Positions 26,421 through 34,949 are shown, numbered from the stretch's first letter. The stretch is DNA of 48,879 bases from Thermoplasmata archaeon (GCA_021809755.1 JAJZJZ010000006.1:1-48879); one strand, 5' to 3'. Notes: a model not told the origin generated them from the sequence alone. Numbers and translations: made by a program.

Positions 26421-26535
26421 ATTTTACCACCTAACCGTTACACCTGCTGAATGGCACCAGAATATAGTGTTTCAACGTTGGTTGCATTATGCAGAGCCAA
26501 TAGTGTATGGTTCGCTTGGACGTTAATTTAAGAAT

Positions 26536-26544
26536 ATATATAAA
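26536..26544 (-). promoter_or_regulatory. Box A of the ribosomal superoperon
   Basis: On the minus strand TTTATATAT is the best TATA element between tRNA-Lys and uL3. It predicts a transcript start near 26512 and a leader of about 90 bases before the uL3 ATG, long enough for post-transcriptional control. No clear r-protein binding fold was identified by eye. The rest of 26421-26710 shows no gene. Confidence 0.55.
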
Positions 26545-26710
26545 CCTTTATGAGAAAGCTCAATATTCTGAAAAAAGCAGTGGCTTACCTTATTAGATTG
26601 ACCATAACTTATCAAGTACTCAATTATCCCAATGCTTGAACCGTATAATGTAGCATTGCAGCGACGAAATCTCAAAAGAATTAAATGCAGAGATGTCATT
26701 GCGGTGCTGT

Positions 26711-26784
26711 GGGTCCGTAGCTTAGCCAGGTAGAGCGATGGACTCTTAATCCATAGGCCGGGGGTTCGAACCCCTCCGGACCCG
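26711..26784 (+). tRNA. tRNA-Lys (anticodon CTT), integration target
   Basis: Acceptor strand GGGTCCG (26711-26717) pairs with CGGACCC (26777-26783), and G26784 is the discriminator. The anticodon arm ATGGA-CTCTTAA-TCCAT gives anticodon CTT. The T arm GGGGG-TTCGAAC-CCCTC closes normally. The last 13 bases lie inside the direct repeat of the integrated element, which supplies them and keeps the tRNA intact. The integrase gene runs antisense into it. Confidence 0.92.
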
Positions 26785-27711
26785 CTTCAACGGGTTCGGG
26801 TTCACTGGACCCGATTTTAATCTTGCTTCAAGAAAAAATTTGTTCAGCCTTTCCCTTACCCGCTTGGCATTCATTTCAGGATCAACGTGAGTATAGACCT
26901 GAGTGCTCGCTAAAGACGCATGGCGCAGATGGGTTTGCACAAATCTAATGTCAATAGGTACAATGCCTTCATCTTCTCTTCCAGTCAAAAGGGCAGTTGC
27001 AATCCAGTGTCTTGCGGAATGAGGGTGAAAATCCTTGCATGCTGTCTTTCCAATTCTGGAGATGTGTTGCCTCATGTATTCGGAGTCCATTCTTCCTGAT
27101 TCGGAAGTGAAAAGCGCCTTGGGGTCCGTTGGTCTCCTGTAGAACTGGATATATTTCTTTATGGCATTCATAGCATCGTCTGAAAGCCCTACAATTGTCT
27201 CAGCTTCCCCCTTCTCAGAATGAACGAAGATTCCATTTTCCCTTAAGTCGTTCAGATCCATTCTCGCAACTTCACCTATTCTAAGGCCACCAGAAAATAG
27301 AATCCTCATAATGGCACCGTCCCTTGATGCACATTCTCTATTTCTCTGTATATCTGCCTGATGAATTATATTCCTGACTTCCGCATCTGTTGGGATCCAT
27401 CCTATAGCTGTTCTTGGTTCCTTTAATTTTGGCAGAACAATATCAATGGCAACTCCATGTTTTTCATTCAGGAACCTTACCCATTTAACAATGGCTTTCC
27501 TTGTCACATTAAGAGACTGACGCTTCGCTCCATCTCTTAGCTTTGCAATGAAATATTCCCGGACTTCCTCCTGAGTTGGTGCAAGGATATTAAATGAATT
27601 TGACAGTTCCCTGATCTTTCTGGAATCTCTCTTAATGGTGCTAACTGAATATTTACCATCAAAGAGTGCCCAGTCCTGGAATTCATTAACTAAAGAGGTA
27701 AGGTCTTTCAT
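26746..27711 (-). CDS. int: Tyrosine integrase of the element, 3' end inside tRNA-Lys
   Basis: The catalytic set is visible: the first arginine in FSGGLRIGEVARMDL, HSARHWIATALL (HxxR), the later histidine in THLRHASLASTQ and the nucleophile in VYTHVD. An N-terminal SAM-like core-binding domain precedes it. The last residues, NPLKRVRR then GSNPRPMD, are encoded antisense within the tRNA and attachment core. ATG 27711 (overlapping the upstream stop as ATGA, with GGAGGGT ahead) is preferred to 27729. The gene is last in a five-gene operon. Confidence 0.9.
   Translation of the reverse strand: MKDLTSLVNEFQDWALFDGKYSVSTIKRDSRKIRELSNSFNILAPTQEEVREYFIAKLRDGAKRQSLNVTRKAIVKWVRFLNEKHGVAIDIVLPKLKEPRTAIGWIPTDAEVRNIIHQADIQRNRECASRDGAIMRILFSGGLRIGEVARMDLNDLRENGIFVHSEKGEAETIVGLSDDAMNAIKKYIQFYRRPTDPKALFTSESGRMDSEYMRQHISRIGKTACKDFHPHSARHWIATALLTGREDEGIVPIDIRFVQTHLRHASLASTQVYTHVDPEMNAKRVRERLNKFFLEARLKSGPVNPNPLKRVRRGSNPRPMD
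26772..26801. repeat. attL: left attachment repeat in tRNA-Lys
   Basis: Positions 26772-26796 match 48767-48791 base for base (25 bp). The match continues to 26801 with a single C/T difference at 26797. It covers the 3' end of the tRNA from the T arm outward plus about 17 bases beyond it, the classic attachment-site geometry for tyrosine recombinases. Confidence 0.88.
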
Positions 27712-28067
27712 TGCTCGTCCACCCTCCATCTAGTTCCGAATACAGATTTTCCCTTCTTGTATTCATAACCCATTGCCTCAAACCGCTTTGATGCTTTGAA
27801 AAACTGCTCCTTTGAAACTACGCTCCTTGGGGTCCTCAAAATATCGACTGCGATAAATAATCCAAACTTCCTCATAAGCTCAGTTATACTCGACTGTTCA
27901 TTTGTGCTGGCCTGATCAGGATTCCATAACCCAAGGGGCTTTGTTACTCTGTCCATCGGGAGTCTGGTATGCTCTTCAATGCGCTTCCCTGTTTCTGTGA
28001 CTTTTTTATAGATGATCTCCATTATTGCGATCATTCCTTCCGCCCACAATTCAAAATTCTGTTCCAT
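27708..28067 (-). CDS. Unknown protein in the integrase operon (119 aa)
   Basis: I do not recognise this protein. It is soluble, with a mixed N-terminal helix region and a C-terminal segment (SKEQFFKASKRFEAMGYEYKKGKSVFGTRW) that could be a small winged-helix-like or DNA-binding fold. It overlaps the preceding microprotein by one base (TAATG) and the integrase by four. A role as excision or directionality factor is possible from position only. Confidence 0.55.
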   Translation of the reverse strand: MEQNFELWAEGMIAIMEIIYKKVTETGKRIEEHTRLPMDRVTKPLGLWNPDQASTNEQSSITELMRKFGLFIAVDILRTPRSVVSKEQFFKASKRFEAMGYEYKKGKSVFGTRWRVDEQ

Positions 28068-28180
28068 TACTCATCTACCTCCAAATCGCTGTCAAAATCA
28101 TGATAGCTAGCCTCAGAGCTGCCTATTCCGTAGTCTTTTATTTCACTCGCAAAATTTACAAACCTTCTTTTTTCTATCAT
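28067..28180 (-). CDS. 37-residue microprotein in the integrase operon
   Basis: The frame begins MIEKRRFVNFASEIKDYGIG and ends in an acidic tail (DFDSDLEVDE). It is joined to both neighbours by overlapping stop and start codons: ATGA with the 87-aa gene before it and TAATG with the 119-aa gene after it. That tight coupling is the main evidence that it is real. The function is unknown. Confidence 0.55.
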   Translation of the reverse strand: MIEKRRFVNFASEIKDYGIGSSEASYHDFDSDLEVDE

Positions 28181-28440
28181 AAAAACCTATCCCCCACTCT
28201 AGTAATTTGAACAATTTCGAGTATTCTCATCTTCAATTTTTTCAAAAGTCTAATTTCTGATTTCCTGGTTGTTCTCAAATAAATGGTAAGAGCCAGTGAA
28301 TCCATGATATATTCCCTCAACTTCTGAGAGGCTCTCTCAATTGCAAAAGGAACTTTCAGGTTACTTCGAATCACGCCTTCCCTGTCTTCCATGTAAAAGG
28401 GAAATAATTCCTGAGAGGTCGCCGAGTATAAATTGTTCAT
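28177..28440 (-). CDS. Unknown protein in the integrase operon (87 aa)
   Basis: I do not recognise this 87-residue protein. It has an acidic N-terminal part and a basic helical C-terminal part (LRTTRKSEIRLLKKLKMRIL). It begins 2 bases after the upstream 46-aa gene and overlaps the following microprotein by 4 bases. No membrane segment is convincing. Confidence 0.5.
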   Translation of the reverse strand: MNNLYSATSQELFPFYMEDREGVIRSNLKVPFAIERASQKLREYIMDSLALTIYLRTTRKSEIRLLKKLKMRILEIVQITRVGDRFL

Positions 28441-28442
28441 GC

Positions 28443-28583
28443 TTAGATCCTCTTACTTTGACGATGCTCACTCAACAGTTTTCTAATAGCCTCTTCAAGT
28501 GTATTTACGTGAAAATCAAATTTTGCATTGTAAAGCTCTGTAAGACATTCCCTACCTATTCCAATCTTAGTTTTGCTTGACAT
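28443..28583 (-). CDS. 46-residue putative ribbon-helix-helix-like regulator, first gene of the integrase operon
   Basis: The frame runs MSSKTKIGIGRECLTELYNA, then KFDFHVNTLEEAIRKLLSE and a basic end (HRQSKRI). A short strand followed by two helices with a 'TLEEAIRKLL' pattern resembles small RHH/VapB-like DNA-binding proteins. It lies just downstream of the inverted repeat at 28603-28621 and heads a cascade of overlapping genes ending in int, so autoregulation is plausible. Confidence 0.5.
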   Translation of the reverse strand: MSSKTKIGIGRECLTELYNAKFDFHVNTLEEAIRKLLSEHRQSKRI

Positions 28584-28602
28584 ATACAATATGTAAAGTA
28601 TA

Positions 28603-28621
28603 ATAAGTATATATTACTTAT
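28603..28621. promoter_or_regulatory. 19-bp inverted repeat between divergent int operon and regulator
   Basis: ATAAGTA-TATAT-TACTTAT is a perfect dyad with 7-bp arms. It lies 20 bases upstream of the 46-aa gene (minus) and 39 bases upstream of the wHTH-RHH gene (plus) and overlaps the only strong TATA sequence there. It is therefore a good candidate operator controlling both directions. Confidence 0.5.
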
Positions 28622-28659
28622 GCTAAGAGTAATGTACATCTACACATTATAATGTCATT

Positions 28660-29052
28660 ATGAATTCACTTGATCTAAGGTTCTCAAAATCAATACTAAT
28701 AAAACTATATAAAGAGGGGAATTCCCTAAAGACAAACTTACAAAGCATTGTCAAGAACCTATATTCATTGGATAAATTGTTATTGGCTTTAAGCGACGAT
28801 GGAATGATTAGTATAGATACCAAAGCCTTTGGGAAAAACATTCAGGAAATTGGGCTTACATCTACAGGCCGCATAGTAGCAGAAAATCTCATGCACCTTG
28901 AAGAGTACAGGGTAAAGATACCAGATGAGCTCATGGATGAGATGCATAGGATAATAAAGAAGGACAAGTCGTACGCATCAGTTGAGGAATACATTAACGA
29001 GGCCGTCAGGAAGGCTATTGAAAAATGGCAAGGAGAACATCCATTGGATTGA
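28660..29052 (+). CDS. Putative transcription regulator: N-terminal winged-helix-like, C-terminal ribbon-helix-helix-like
   Basis: The 130-residue product seems to combine two DNA-binding folds. Residues 1-75 look like an archaeal winged helix (FSKSILIKLYKEGNSLKTNL, then IQEIGLTSTGRIVAENL). Residues 83-123 follow a CopG/RHH pattern: YRVKIPDELMDEMHRIIKKD followed by YASVEEYINEAVRKAIEKW. It is transcribed divergently from the integrase operon across a short region containing an inverted repeat, the layout of an excision/lysogeny-type switch. The domain calls rest on sequence pattern only. Confidence 0.6.
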   Translation: MNSLDLRFSKSILIKLYKEGNSLKTNLQSIVKNLYSLDKLLLALSDDGMISIDTKAFGKNIQEIGLTSTGRIVAENLMHLEEYRVKIPDELMDEMHRIIKKDKSYASVEEYINEAVRKAIEKWQGEHPLD

Positions 29053-29405
29053 ACCATTGCTCAGAGTTTAGCCAAACTCCTCTTCCCTACAAAATTATCC
29101 AGTGTAGCCCGACACTTTCCGAATATAGATTACTTTCCTTATATCATTCAGGAAAAAAAAGAAAAAATAGATAAATTAACATACATCTTTCCAGTTTTCT
29201 GTATCTTTCAGCATGAAAATCACTCAAGGTGAATCCAGCACTCTCTAATTTGAGGAAACTACCAGGTTATTAGGAAATGTCTTTAGAATCTTTTTAGTCC
29301 ATTTAATAGCTCCTCTACGGTAACGCTTTAATTGTTTTCCCTAATCTTCTGATGATTAGCATACTTTATAATCTTGTAATCGTAGTGAAAAAGAGGCTGC
29401 TTTAG
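29053..29405. other. Intergenic region, no gene seen
   Basis: No intact reading frame, repeat or RNA gene is apparent in this AT-rich 350-base stretch. It separates the regulator gene from the possible transposase fragment and may contain decayed mobile DNA. Confidence 0.35.
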
Positions 29406-29669
29406 GTGAGAATAAGTAGTGTATACAGAACCGTAATACTACAGATGAACCCCGATAGACAAATGACAAAAGAACTAAGACAATCTATGGAATGGGTTCA
29501 ATCATTTCTTAATATGAGCAGAACTGAAATTCAGAAGATGCTATACAATAAGTGGAAACAACAAAATATACCCATGAGTACACGAATAACCGCTCTTCTA
29601 ATGCAGAGATTCAGTGGGGCGGCTACGGGAAAGGATAAGAAATTTCTTTATGTTTCCAATGAAAATTAA
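29406..29669 (+). pseudogene. Possible N-terminal fragment of a transposase
   Basis: An 87-residue frame opens with GTG: VRISSVYRTVILQMNPDRQM, then ELRQSMEWVQSFLNMSRTEI. The start recalls N-termini of OrfB/TnpB-like transposases of archaeal insertion sequences, but the frame ends well before any catalytic region. No terminal repeats or second transposase frame were found nearby. It could instead be a small unrelated protein. Confidence 0.3.
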
Positions 29670-29755
29670 CTAACTCATTTGAAATCCTTCATAGGATCAA
29701 AATAGATGTAAGCTGATGTGCTCCCTTTATTATTTGTTCAGTTTCTAAAATAATA

Positions 29756-32700
29756 TCATGATGATCTGTTTTGGCAGATTGACCTATATAATATTTCTAT
29801 TTTTTTTACCATCGTTAGAAGATCCTGACCATTATTTGCGGCAGAATGAGCTTTTTTAGACAATACAACAATATCTCTAAATCTCTTGTCTTTTTTTCTA
29901 AATTCTGGGAGATATATATTCAAATTAATACTCACCGACCTTGAATCTGCTGATGAGGTTATAAAATCCTTAACAATTTGTGTGTTTAAAATCCCACTGA
30001 TATAATAAGCTTCATCAAGAGTTATTTTTCTTCCATCCTTAGTCATACTTATGTATGGAGCATGTTTTGCGCAAACTGGCATTTTTTTCTCACCCCAAGG
30101 AGTCATTACTGGAGTAACGACAGTAGCACACATACGGGTATTATCTCTAAAAGCAACCAGATTTTCCACAAACGTATATTCACCTATTTTTGACAGAGCA
30201 TAGAATTCATTGCCAATGGACAATTCCAAACTCTTTTCTGACTGTTGTTTAATTATACCCTTATAATCGATTAAATACTCTGCCAGTTTGGGAGATTTCA
30301 GACTCAATTCACTGAATTCGACGGTATCCTTAACTCCCCAATTATATGGGAAAATTGCAAAGTCGCCATCTTGCCTTAAGTGAAAAGGCTCTATTTTCGG
30401 CCCCTTTACTAGCGGGTAAATATATTGTGTCTCAAGCTCCATTCTATCTTTCTTAACAACCTTATATTTTGCAGTAGCGAGGGACTCATTCTTAAATACA
30501 TGACTATTAGCACTAGTTGATTCCTCAAGCGATTTGATAAAGTATACTTCCCCCGGGGTAAACTCTGCCCCACTTCTTGCTTTGTAAGCGCATTCACCAA
30601 TTATTTCTGAAAAGTCATATTTTGAATCAACGTTAGAAATGGTAAATCCAGTCCTATTCCCACTTAGTTGTCTCGCCATTCCACTCTGTGAAGCCAAGTC
30701 AGGCAGGACAGCCTCAAAATCTTTTTTAAGATTAATTTCTTTCATGGTAACATTTTTGTTTTTAATATACTTAGTAACTGGAACTCCTTTAGAATAATCA
30801 ATGTGATGGTACCCAAAGAAATAAGTTAAAAATTTCTCAGATGCGGTAACAAAAGGGTTACCTATAGAACTCCAATCATCAATCTTCTGGAGATATATAC
30901 GCTCAGTCATCTGTGTGTTAATATAGAAATTTCTGAAACCTTCGTAAGATTGTTGAGTCATAAGAGTCTTAGGCATTAAGAATGCAAGAATCCCATCCTT
31001 AGTAAGCCATTCAGTAGCTGCTGTATTGGATATCAAAGCACAAATGTTTAAACTAATTCCACCGGTTCTATGATCACCTGAGAAGAGATGTTTGTCAACA
31101 CAAAGCTTCTTAATTCTCTCAGCATACGACTGGGGTAGAAATTCCCATTTGACCCATGGTGGATTACCAATTATGAGATCGAATTTTCCAAGTTTAGCCG
31201 TAGAAAGGAAGTTATACATTATTCTAACCCAAATACCATCCCACTCATTGCGTTGCAAAGTAACAAGGTCTTCAGAGAGACTTTTGATCCTTGCTACTAC
31301 CTTATTTTTTCTTTCGGTTGGTTCTACTGAATTTAATATTCTTGTTTCAATTTCTTTCGGCTTTTCGGCCTTCACGAAAGTTTGCAATTTGAACATTGTT
31401 TCAGAGAAACTCTTGTCGTTTACAAAAGACTTAGGAAGCTCTACATATATTGCTTTCTTTTGAGTATTAATTCTGTACTTGTAGCAAATAATTCCATCTA
31501 ACTCTGTTGTTTCCGGTAAGTTGGCCGAATCTCCCAAGTAAATTGGAATTTCTATCTGGTCATTTTCATAAATTAATTTTGAAATTGAAATAAAATAATT
31601 AACTCTAGCCGTGAGGACAGACAAAGGGTTAAGGTCTATGCCCTGTACCCTGTGCAATATTTCATGAAGAATATTCTTCCTTTCTTGATTACTTAATAAG
31701 TCGATGTCCCTATTATTTATTATTCGATTTATCAACTGCAGTAAAAATATACCTGACCCACAACAGGGGTCGATTCCTCTCCATTGTTTATTATTTAACG
31801 AAGAGACGCTATTAACAACAACGCTATCAGCTAACCAAGTAGGCGTAAAATATTCTCCCAGACTGTGTCTTATCGCCTTAGGAATCATACCTATGTATAG
31901 GTCTTTAAACAGATCTTGCGCCTCATAATTTTCTGTAAATTTAAGGTCTTCATAAGAGTTTAATACATCCACTATTTCTTTAACAAGATTATGAGTCTGG
32001 TTATTCCATTGATTGTCATCACAATACCACGCAAAAAAATCACCCTCAAGCAGATTTCTTATGCCCATATTCTTGAAAATATAACCGTCTTCAAGCTGTT
32101 GTAAAAATCTTTTAACATTGTTGGAATCTGCACTAACTAATCTATCCAAACTTTCATCCTTTCCTTCAAGGGCCATCTGGTTAAGCAGTTTTAGGGCCGT
32201 AAGTTTAACAATTATGGCGTATGTAGTCTGAAGGCAAAACAAAGCCTTGTACTCAAGATCATTGCTCTCTATAGCACAGTTAAAGATGGCGCTTAGCGCC
32301 TCCCTTCTTTTGTCGATGTCCTGGTTTTTTCCATTGTCAGCCTCTGAAAGATGAAAGAGGTCACGCCATTCATTGAAGAGCATGTTGGTCTTTTCAGCAA
32401 TTTTTTCACTCTTTATTGAATTGAATAGGTTGATCGCAAATCTTTTTGAAATAATATTCTGAGAATTTATCTTGAAATCGTTGGCTATGTTACTTCCCGC
32501 AAGCTTCTTTCTGTCAAAGAATAACAGGTTCTTTACCAGCCGGTCTAATGAGTTTATATTAATATCAATAAAACTACCATTAATTACTGCGTCATTCTTA
32601 ATGTAGAAGAATTTAACCTTTATCCCGTCGGTCAAGATTCCCTCAAAGAAGTTCCCGGCGTCTTTTTGAGTGGTGAGGTAATCTCTTATCTGCTCATCTG

Positions 32701-33055
32701 CATCTTGTATGTCCTTCTCATGTTTAAGTTTAGACGAGTGCTTATATTCTATAATCAAATTATTAGTTATAACGTCCATTCTCTTATTATTAAATATGTG
32801 CATAACATATTTTCCTAGAGTAACTTCCTTCTGAAACTCAATTTCCTTACCCATGAATGACCTTATAAAGTAGTAAATTTTGTTCTCAAATATGCTTGAT
32901 ACAGTTGCTTCATTTTCAGCTTTACTACAACTTTTTTTAATTTCTTCCCCTAATTTTCTAAGTTCGCCTTTGTATTCTTTAGAATTTAGTAGTACACTGT
33001 ATCTTATACTTTTTGTATCATCTAACGGATTAGGTGGGTTGATAGTTGTATCCAT
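29756..33055 (-). CDS. Type IIG restriction-modification enzyme (fused nuclease and N6-adenine methyltransferase)
   Basis: One 1099-residue chain appears to hold both activities. Near the N-terminus, D94 and IIEYK (E103, K105) form a PD-(D/E)xK-like nuclease site. GEYFTPTWLAD near residue 405, DPCCGSGIF (AdoMet motif I) near 430, and LIIGNPPWVKW (catalytic NPPW) near 630 form a gamma-type N6-adenine methyltransferase. The C-terminal 400 residues are the expected target-recognition region. It is a single-gene system, so no separate methylase is needed. The upstream region contains two dyads and three tandem repeats that may control it. Confidence 0.85.
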   Translation of the reverse strand: MDTTINPPNPLDDTKSIRYSVLLNSKEYKGELRKLGEEIKKSCSKAENEATVSSIFENKIYYFIRSFMGKEIEFQKEVTLGKYVMHIFNNKRMDVITNNLIIEYKHSSKLKHEKDIQDADEQIRDYLTTQKDAGNFFEGILTDGIKVKFFYIKNDAVINGSFIDININSLDRLVKNLLFFDRKKLAGSNIANDFKINSQNIISKRFAINLFNSIKSEKIAEKTNMLFNEWRDLFHLSEADNGKNQDIDKRREALSAIFNCAIESNDLEYKALFCLQTTYAIIVKLTALKLLNQMALEGKDESLDRLVSADSNNVKRFLQQLEDGYIFKNMGIRNLLEGDFFAWYCDDNQWNNQTHNLVKEIVDVLNSYEDLKFTENYEAQDLFKDLYIGMIPKAIRHSLGEYFTPTWLADSVVVNSVSSLNNKQWRGIDPCCGSGIFLLQLINRIINNRDIDLLSNQERKNILHEILHRVQGIDLNPLSVLTARVNYFISISKLIYENDQIEIPIYLGDSANLPETTELDGIICYKYRINTQKKAIYVELPKSFVNDKSFSETMFKLQTFVKAEKPKEIETRILNSVEPTERKNKVVARIKSLSEDLVTLQRNEWDGIWVRIMYNFLSTAKLGKFDLIIGNPPWVKWEFLPQSYAERIKKLCVDKHLFSGDHRTGGISLNICALISNTAATEWLTKDGILAFLMPKTLMTQQSYEGFRNFYINTQMTERIYLQKIDDWSSIGNPFVTASEKFLTYFFGYHHIDYSKGVPVTKYIKNKNVTMKEINLKKDFEAVLPDLASQSGMARQLSGNRTGFTISNVDSKYDFSEIIGECAYKARSGAEFTPGEVYFIKSLEESTSANSHVFKNESLATAKYKVVKKDRMELETQYIYPLVKGPKIEPFHLRQDGDFAIFPYNWGVKDTVEFSELSLKSPKLAEYLIDYKGIIKQQSEKSLELSIGNEFYALSKIGEYTFVENLVAFRDNTRMCATVVTPVMTPWGEKKMPVCAKHAPYISMTKDGRKITLDEAYYISGILNTQIVKDFITSSADSRSVSINLNIYLPEFRKKDKRFRDIVVLSKKAHSAANNGQDLLTMVKKIEILYRSICQNRSS

Positions 33056-33295
33056 AGTCTAATTATCCCCCATAATGCTTAGCCTGTAAATTATATAAAT
33101 ATTATGAGTGAATTCCAATATAAATTTATTGGGGCCTAAAATGTTGGTCTTTAAGAACATGTGGAAGCTGAGAGTTACTGCGCTAATAATACTTACGTAC
33201 CATACGATGCACTTTCTCTAAAGTAGAGTGTTGAAGGTCAGTTATTTAACATAGTCAATTTATTGTGAATAAATATAAACGACACCGCCTCTGAA

Positions 33296-33383
33296 AGGCT
33301 TTGCACCTAAAGTCAATCTTGCACCTAAAATAATTCACTTGCACCTGAATTCTATCTAAAAATGGCTTTTAAGTGCAAAGCCT
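33296..33383. repeat. Three iteron-like repeats bounded by an 11-bp inverted repeat
   Basis: TTGCACCT occurs at 33301, 33319 and 33339, spaced 18-20 bases (about two helical turns), so the same face of the DNA is presented. AGGCTTTGCAC at 33296-33306 is the exact reverse complement of GTGCAAAGCCT at 33373-33383. The layout is like a plasmid iteron cluster or a cooperative operator. Confidence 0.55.
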
Positions 33384-33406
33384 GTTCATAGCACATATAT
33401 TAATAT

Positions 33407-33424
33407 TTGTTACCATAGTAACAA
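33407..33424. promoter_or_regulatory. Dyad TTGTTAC-N4-GTAACAA
   Basis: This perfect inverted repeat has 7-bp arms and a CATA spacer. The same core (TGTTAC-N4-GTAACA) recurs 165 bases away at 33572-33587, which argues for a specific binding protein, perhaps the neighbouring RHH protein. Confidence 0.5.
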
Positions 33425-33571
33425 TATTATTATGTGTGTTAATAAAGCCCTTAAAACACCGTCTCCATACCAACTCTGTAACAATGTAAAGTAAGAAGAA
33501 TGTGGGTTAAATACAGTATAAGTATTGTAACAATAACACATACATAGTTTTACTGCTAAAAATTAAATGTG

Positions 33572-33587
33572 TGTTACTGGAGTAACA
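33572..33587. promoter_or_regulatory. Dyad TGTTAC-TGGA-GTAACA
   Basis: This second copy of the dyad has 6-bp arms and a 4-base spacer. It lies just past the stop codon of the RHH gene and upstream of the type IIG restriction gene. Confidence 0.5.
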
Positions 33588-33632
33588 AATATCCGACCTG
33601 AATTGAATAAATAAGTTAAGGCTGCCAAGTGG

Positions 33633-33797
33633 TCAATATTTTTTTATTTCTTCATATCTTCTTCGTATAAGATCCATAACCAATTCAGCATGACTTCGAT
33701 ATGCAAATTCCGGTTGTGCTTCTATAATCTTATCAAGCATTGTTAAGGCTTCAATGGGAAGCTGGACGGTCTTATAATGAGTCTTCTTTTCATCCAT
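33633..33797 (-). CDS. Small ribbon-helix-helix (CopG-like) regulator
   Basis: From ATG 33797 the product is 54 residues: MDEKKTHYKTVQLPIEAL, then AYRSHAELVMDLIRRRYEE. The strand-helix-helix pattern with 'SHAELVMDLIRRR' is typical of RHH DNA-binding proteins. A box A (TTTATATAT, about 33817-33825) stands at leaderless distance from this ATG, so the longer frame to 33863 is unlikely. It precedes the type IIG gene on the same strand, with the dyads between them, consistent with a restriction-gene controller. Confidence 0.65.
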   Translation of the reverse strand: MDEKKTHYKTVQLPIEALTMLDKIIEAQPEFAYRSHAELVMDLIRRRYEEIKKY

Positions 33798-33884
33798 CTG
33801 CAAGTTATTGATAACAGATATATAAATAAAAATCAACGGTGTAACTATCGCATTTTTACTCATATACCACTTATAAAAGATGGG

Positions 33885-34949
33885 CTATAGCCTTTTTTCT
33901 TCGTAGATTGACACGTTTGCTAAATAGCAGAATCCTAACTTCATAACTTGGGAAAATCTAATTCCATACAACTTTCCGGGGCTGAAATCACCCCTCAACC
34001 ATTCCACTCCTCGTGTTACAATAGCATAGCCTTCGGGCTTAATTTGTTTCGCGATTTTAAAAAATGTATTTTTCACTAAAACGGCATACAGCCAATCAGA
34101 TGCTGGAGCAGGGTCCTCAACAGATGATATTACTCTAACCGGGTGAATTGGGAAAACGGAAATTTTTTCCAATTGCATGGTGCCCATTTCTTTGTTTTCA
34201 ATGTTAAAAATTTCATCGTGTTCTTTCATTTCTTTCTTCACTACCTTCCATGGAGCCAAGTCATCCAGAGCCCTATGTAACCCATCAATTAAATCTGGAA
34301 AGACTATAGACCTATTGCTGTAGTACACGTTAAGAATACAAGTATCTTTCTCATTCTTGTCAAGTCGAAATTCTATTAGAATGCTTGAGCTTGATGCAAT
34401 GTATGACATAGTTAGCTCATTGCTTTTCTCCCAAATCTGTTTGGCACCGTCTTCACTTATTCCCATGTATCCAAACCTGCCACTTCTTGCAGTCCAGTAT
34501 CCCGTATCTTCCCAGAGCCGCTCGTCCTTTGGAGTCTTACAGTTGCGCTCTATTCCAGCGAGCAACCGATCTAAACCGGAAAAAAAGTTAAATGCAGCCT
34601 TGATCTCTTCATGAACTATTGGGATAACATATTCAGAATTTGGGATGTATACAGACTCTATCATTTGGTGTAGCCACCTCGAATTCCATTCTATCTCAGA
34701 CTCATCCCTGATAAGCATACGCTCCTGCCGGTCGTGAGTGCTTATTGGATCGAAACTCAGAAACGGGTGAAACACCACAAGAGGCTGATTCAATCCCGAT
34801 TCCCATTTTAACATCATATCGCTTTCTTTGGTTTTTCCTATTGGCCAGTGGTAAAGCTTGATAGGATAGTGTCTTTTGATTATTCCCATTGCATGAACTG
34901 CATGTATGTCGGGGTTTATATTCTTCTTGAATATTGTCACGTATGCCAA
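33885..34949 (-). CDS. Unknown 354-residue protein beside an Mrr-like nuclease
   Basis: I do not recognise this soluble protein. It has scattered conserved-looking aromatic and charged segments (MIESVYIPNSEYVIPIVHEE, VFPDLIDGLHRALDDLAPWK, GVEWLRGDFSPGKLYGIRF) but no motif I can assign. The longest frame starts with TTG at 34949; GTG at 34940 and ATG at 34889 are alternatives. It is divergent from, and nearly overlaps at the 5' end, the Mrr-like gene, suggesting the two are controlled together. Confidence 0.6.
   Translation of the reverse strand: MAYVTIFKKNINPDIHAVHAMGIIKRHYPIKLYHWPIGKTKESDMMLKWESGLNQPLVVFHPFLSFDPISTHDRQERMLIRDESEIEWNSRWLHQMIESVYIPNSEYVIPIVHEEIKAAFNFFSGLDRLLAGIERNCKTPKDERLWEDTGYWTARSGRFGYMGISEDGAKQIWEKSNELTMSYIASSSSILIEFRLDKNEKDTCILNVYYSNRSIVFPDLIDGLHRALDDLAPWKVVKKEMKEHDEIFNIENKEMGTMQLEKISVFPIHPVRVISSVEDPAPASDWLYAVLVKNTFFKIAKQIKPEGYAIVTRGVEWLRGDFSPGKLYGIRFSQVMKLGFCYLANVSIYEEKRL

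Larger units (their letters stand above)
33064..33632. other. Repeat-rich 570-base intergenic region
   Basis: No protein-coding frame is supported. It contains three spaced TTGCACCT repeats (33301-33346) enclosed by an 11-bp inverted repeat, and two TGTTAC-N4-GTAACA dyads (33407-33424 and 33572-33587) with two extra GTAACA half-sites near 33478 and 33527. It lies upstream of the type IIG gene and downstream of an RHH regulator gene. Confidence 0.6.

Noticed and set aside
29053-29755. A complete insertion sequence around the possible transposase fragment
   Set aside because: No inverted terminal repeats, target duplication or remaining catalytic coding sequence could be found, so only a doubtful fragment is listed.
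33301-33346. Three short spaced repeats as a CRISPR fragment
   Set aside because: The repeats are only 8 bases with about 10-base gaps, far from CRISPR repeat and spacer sizes, and no cas genes are present.
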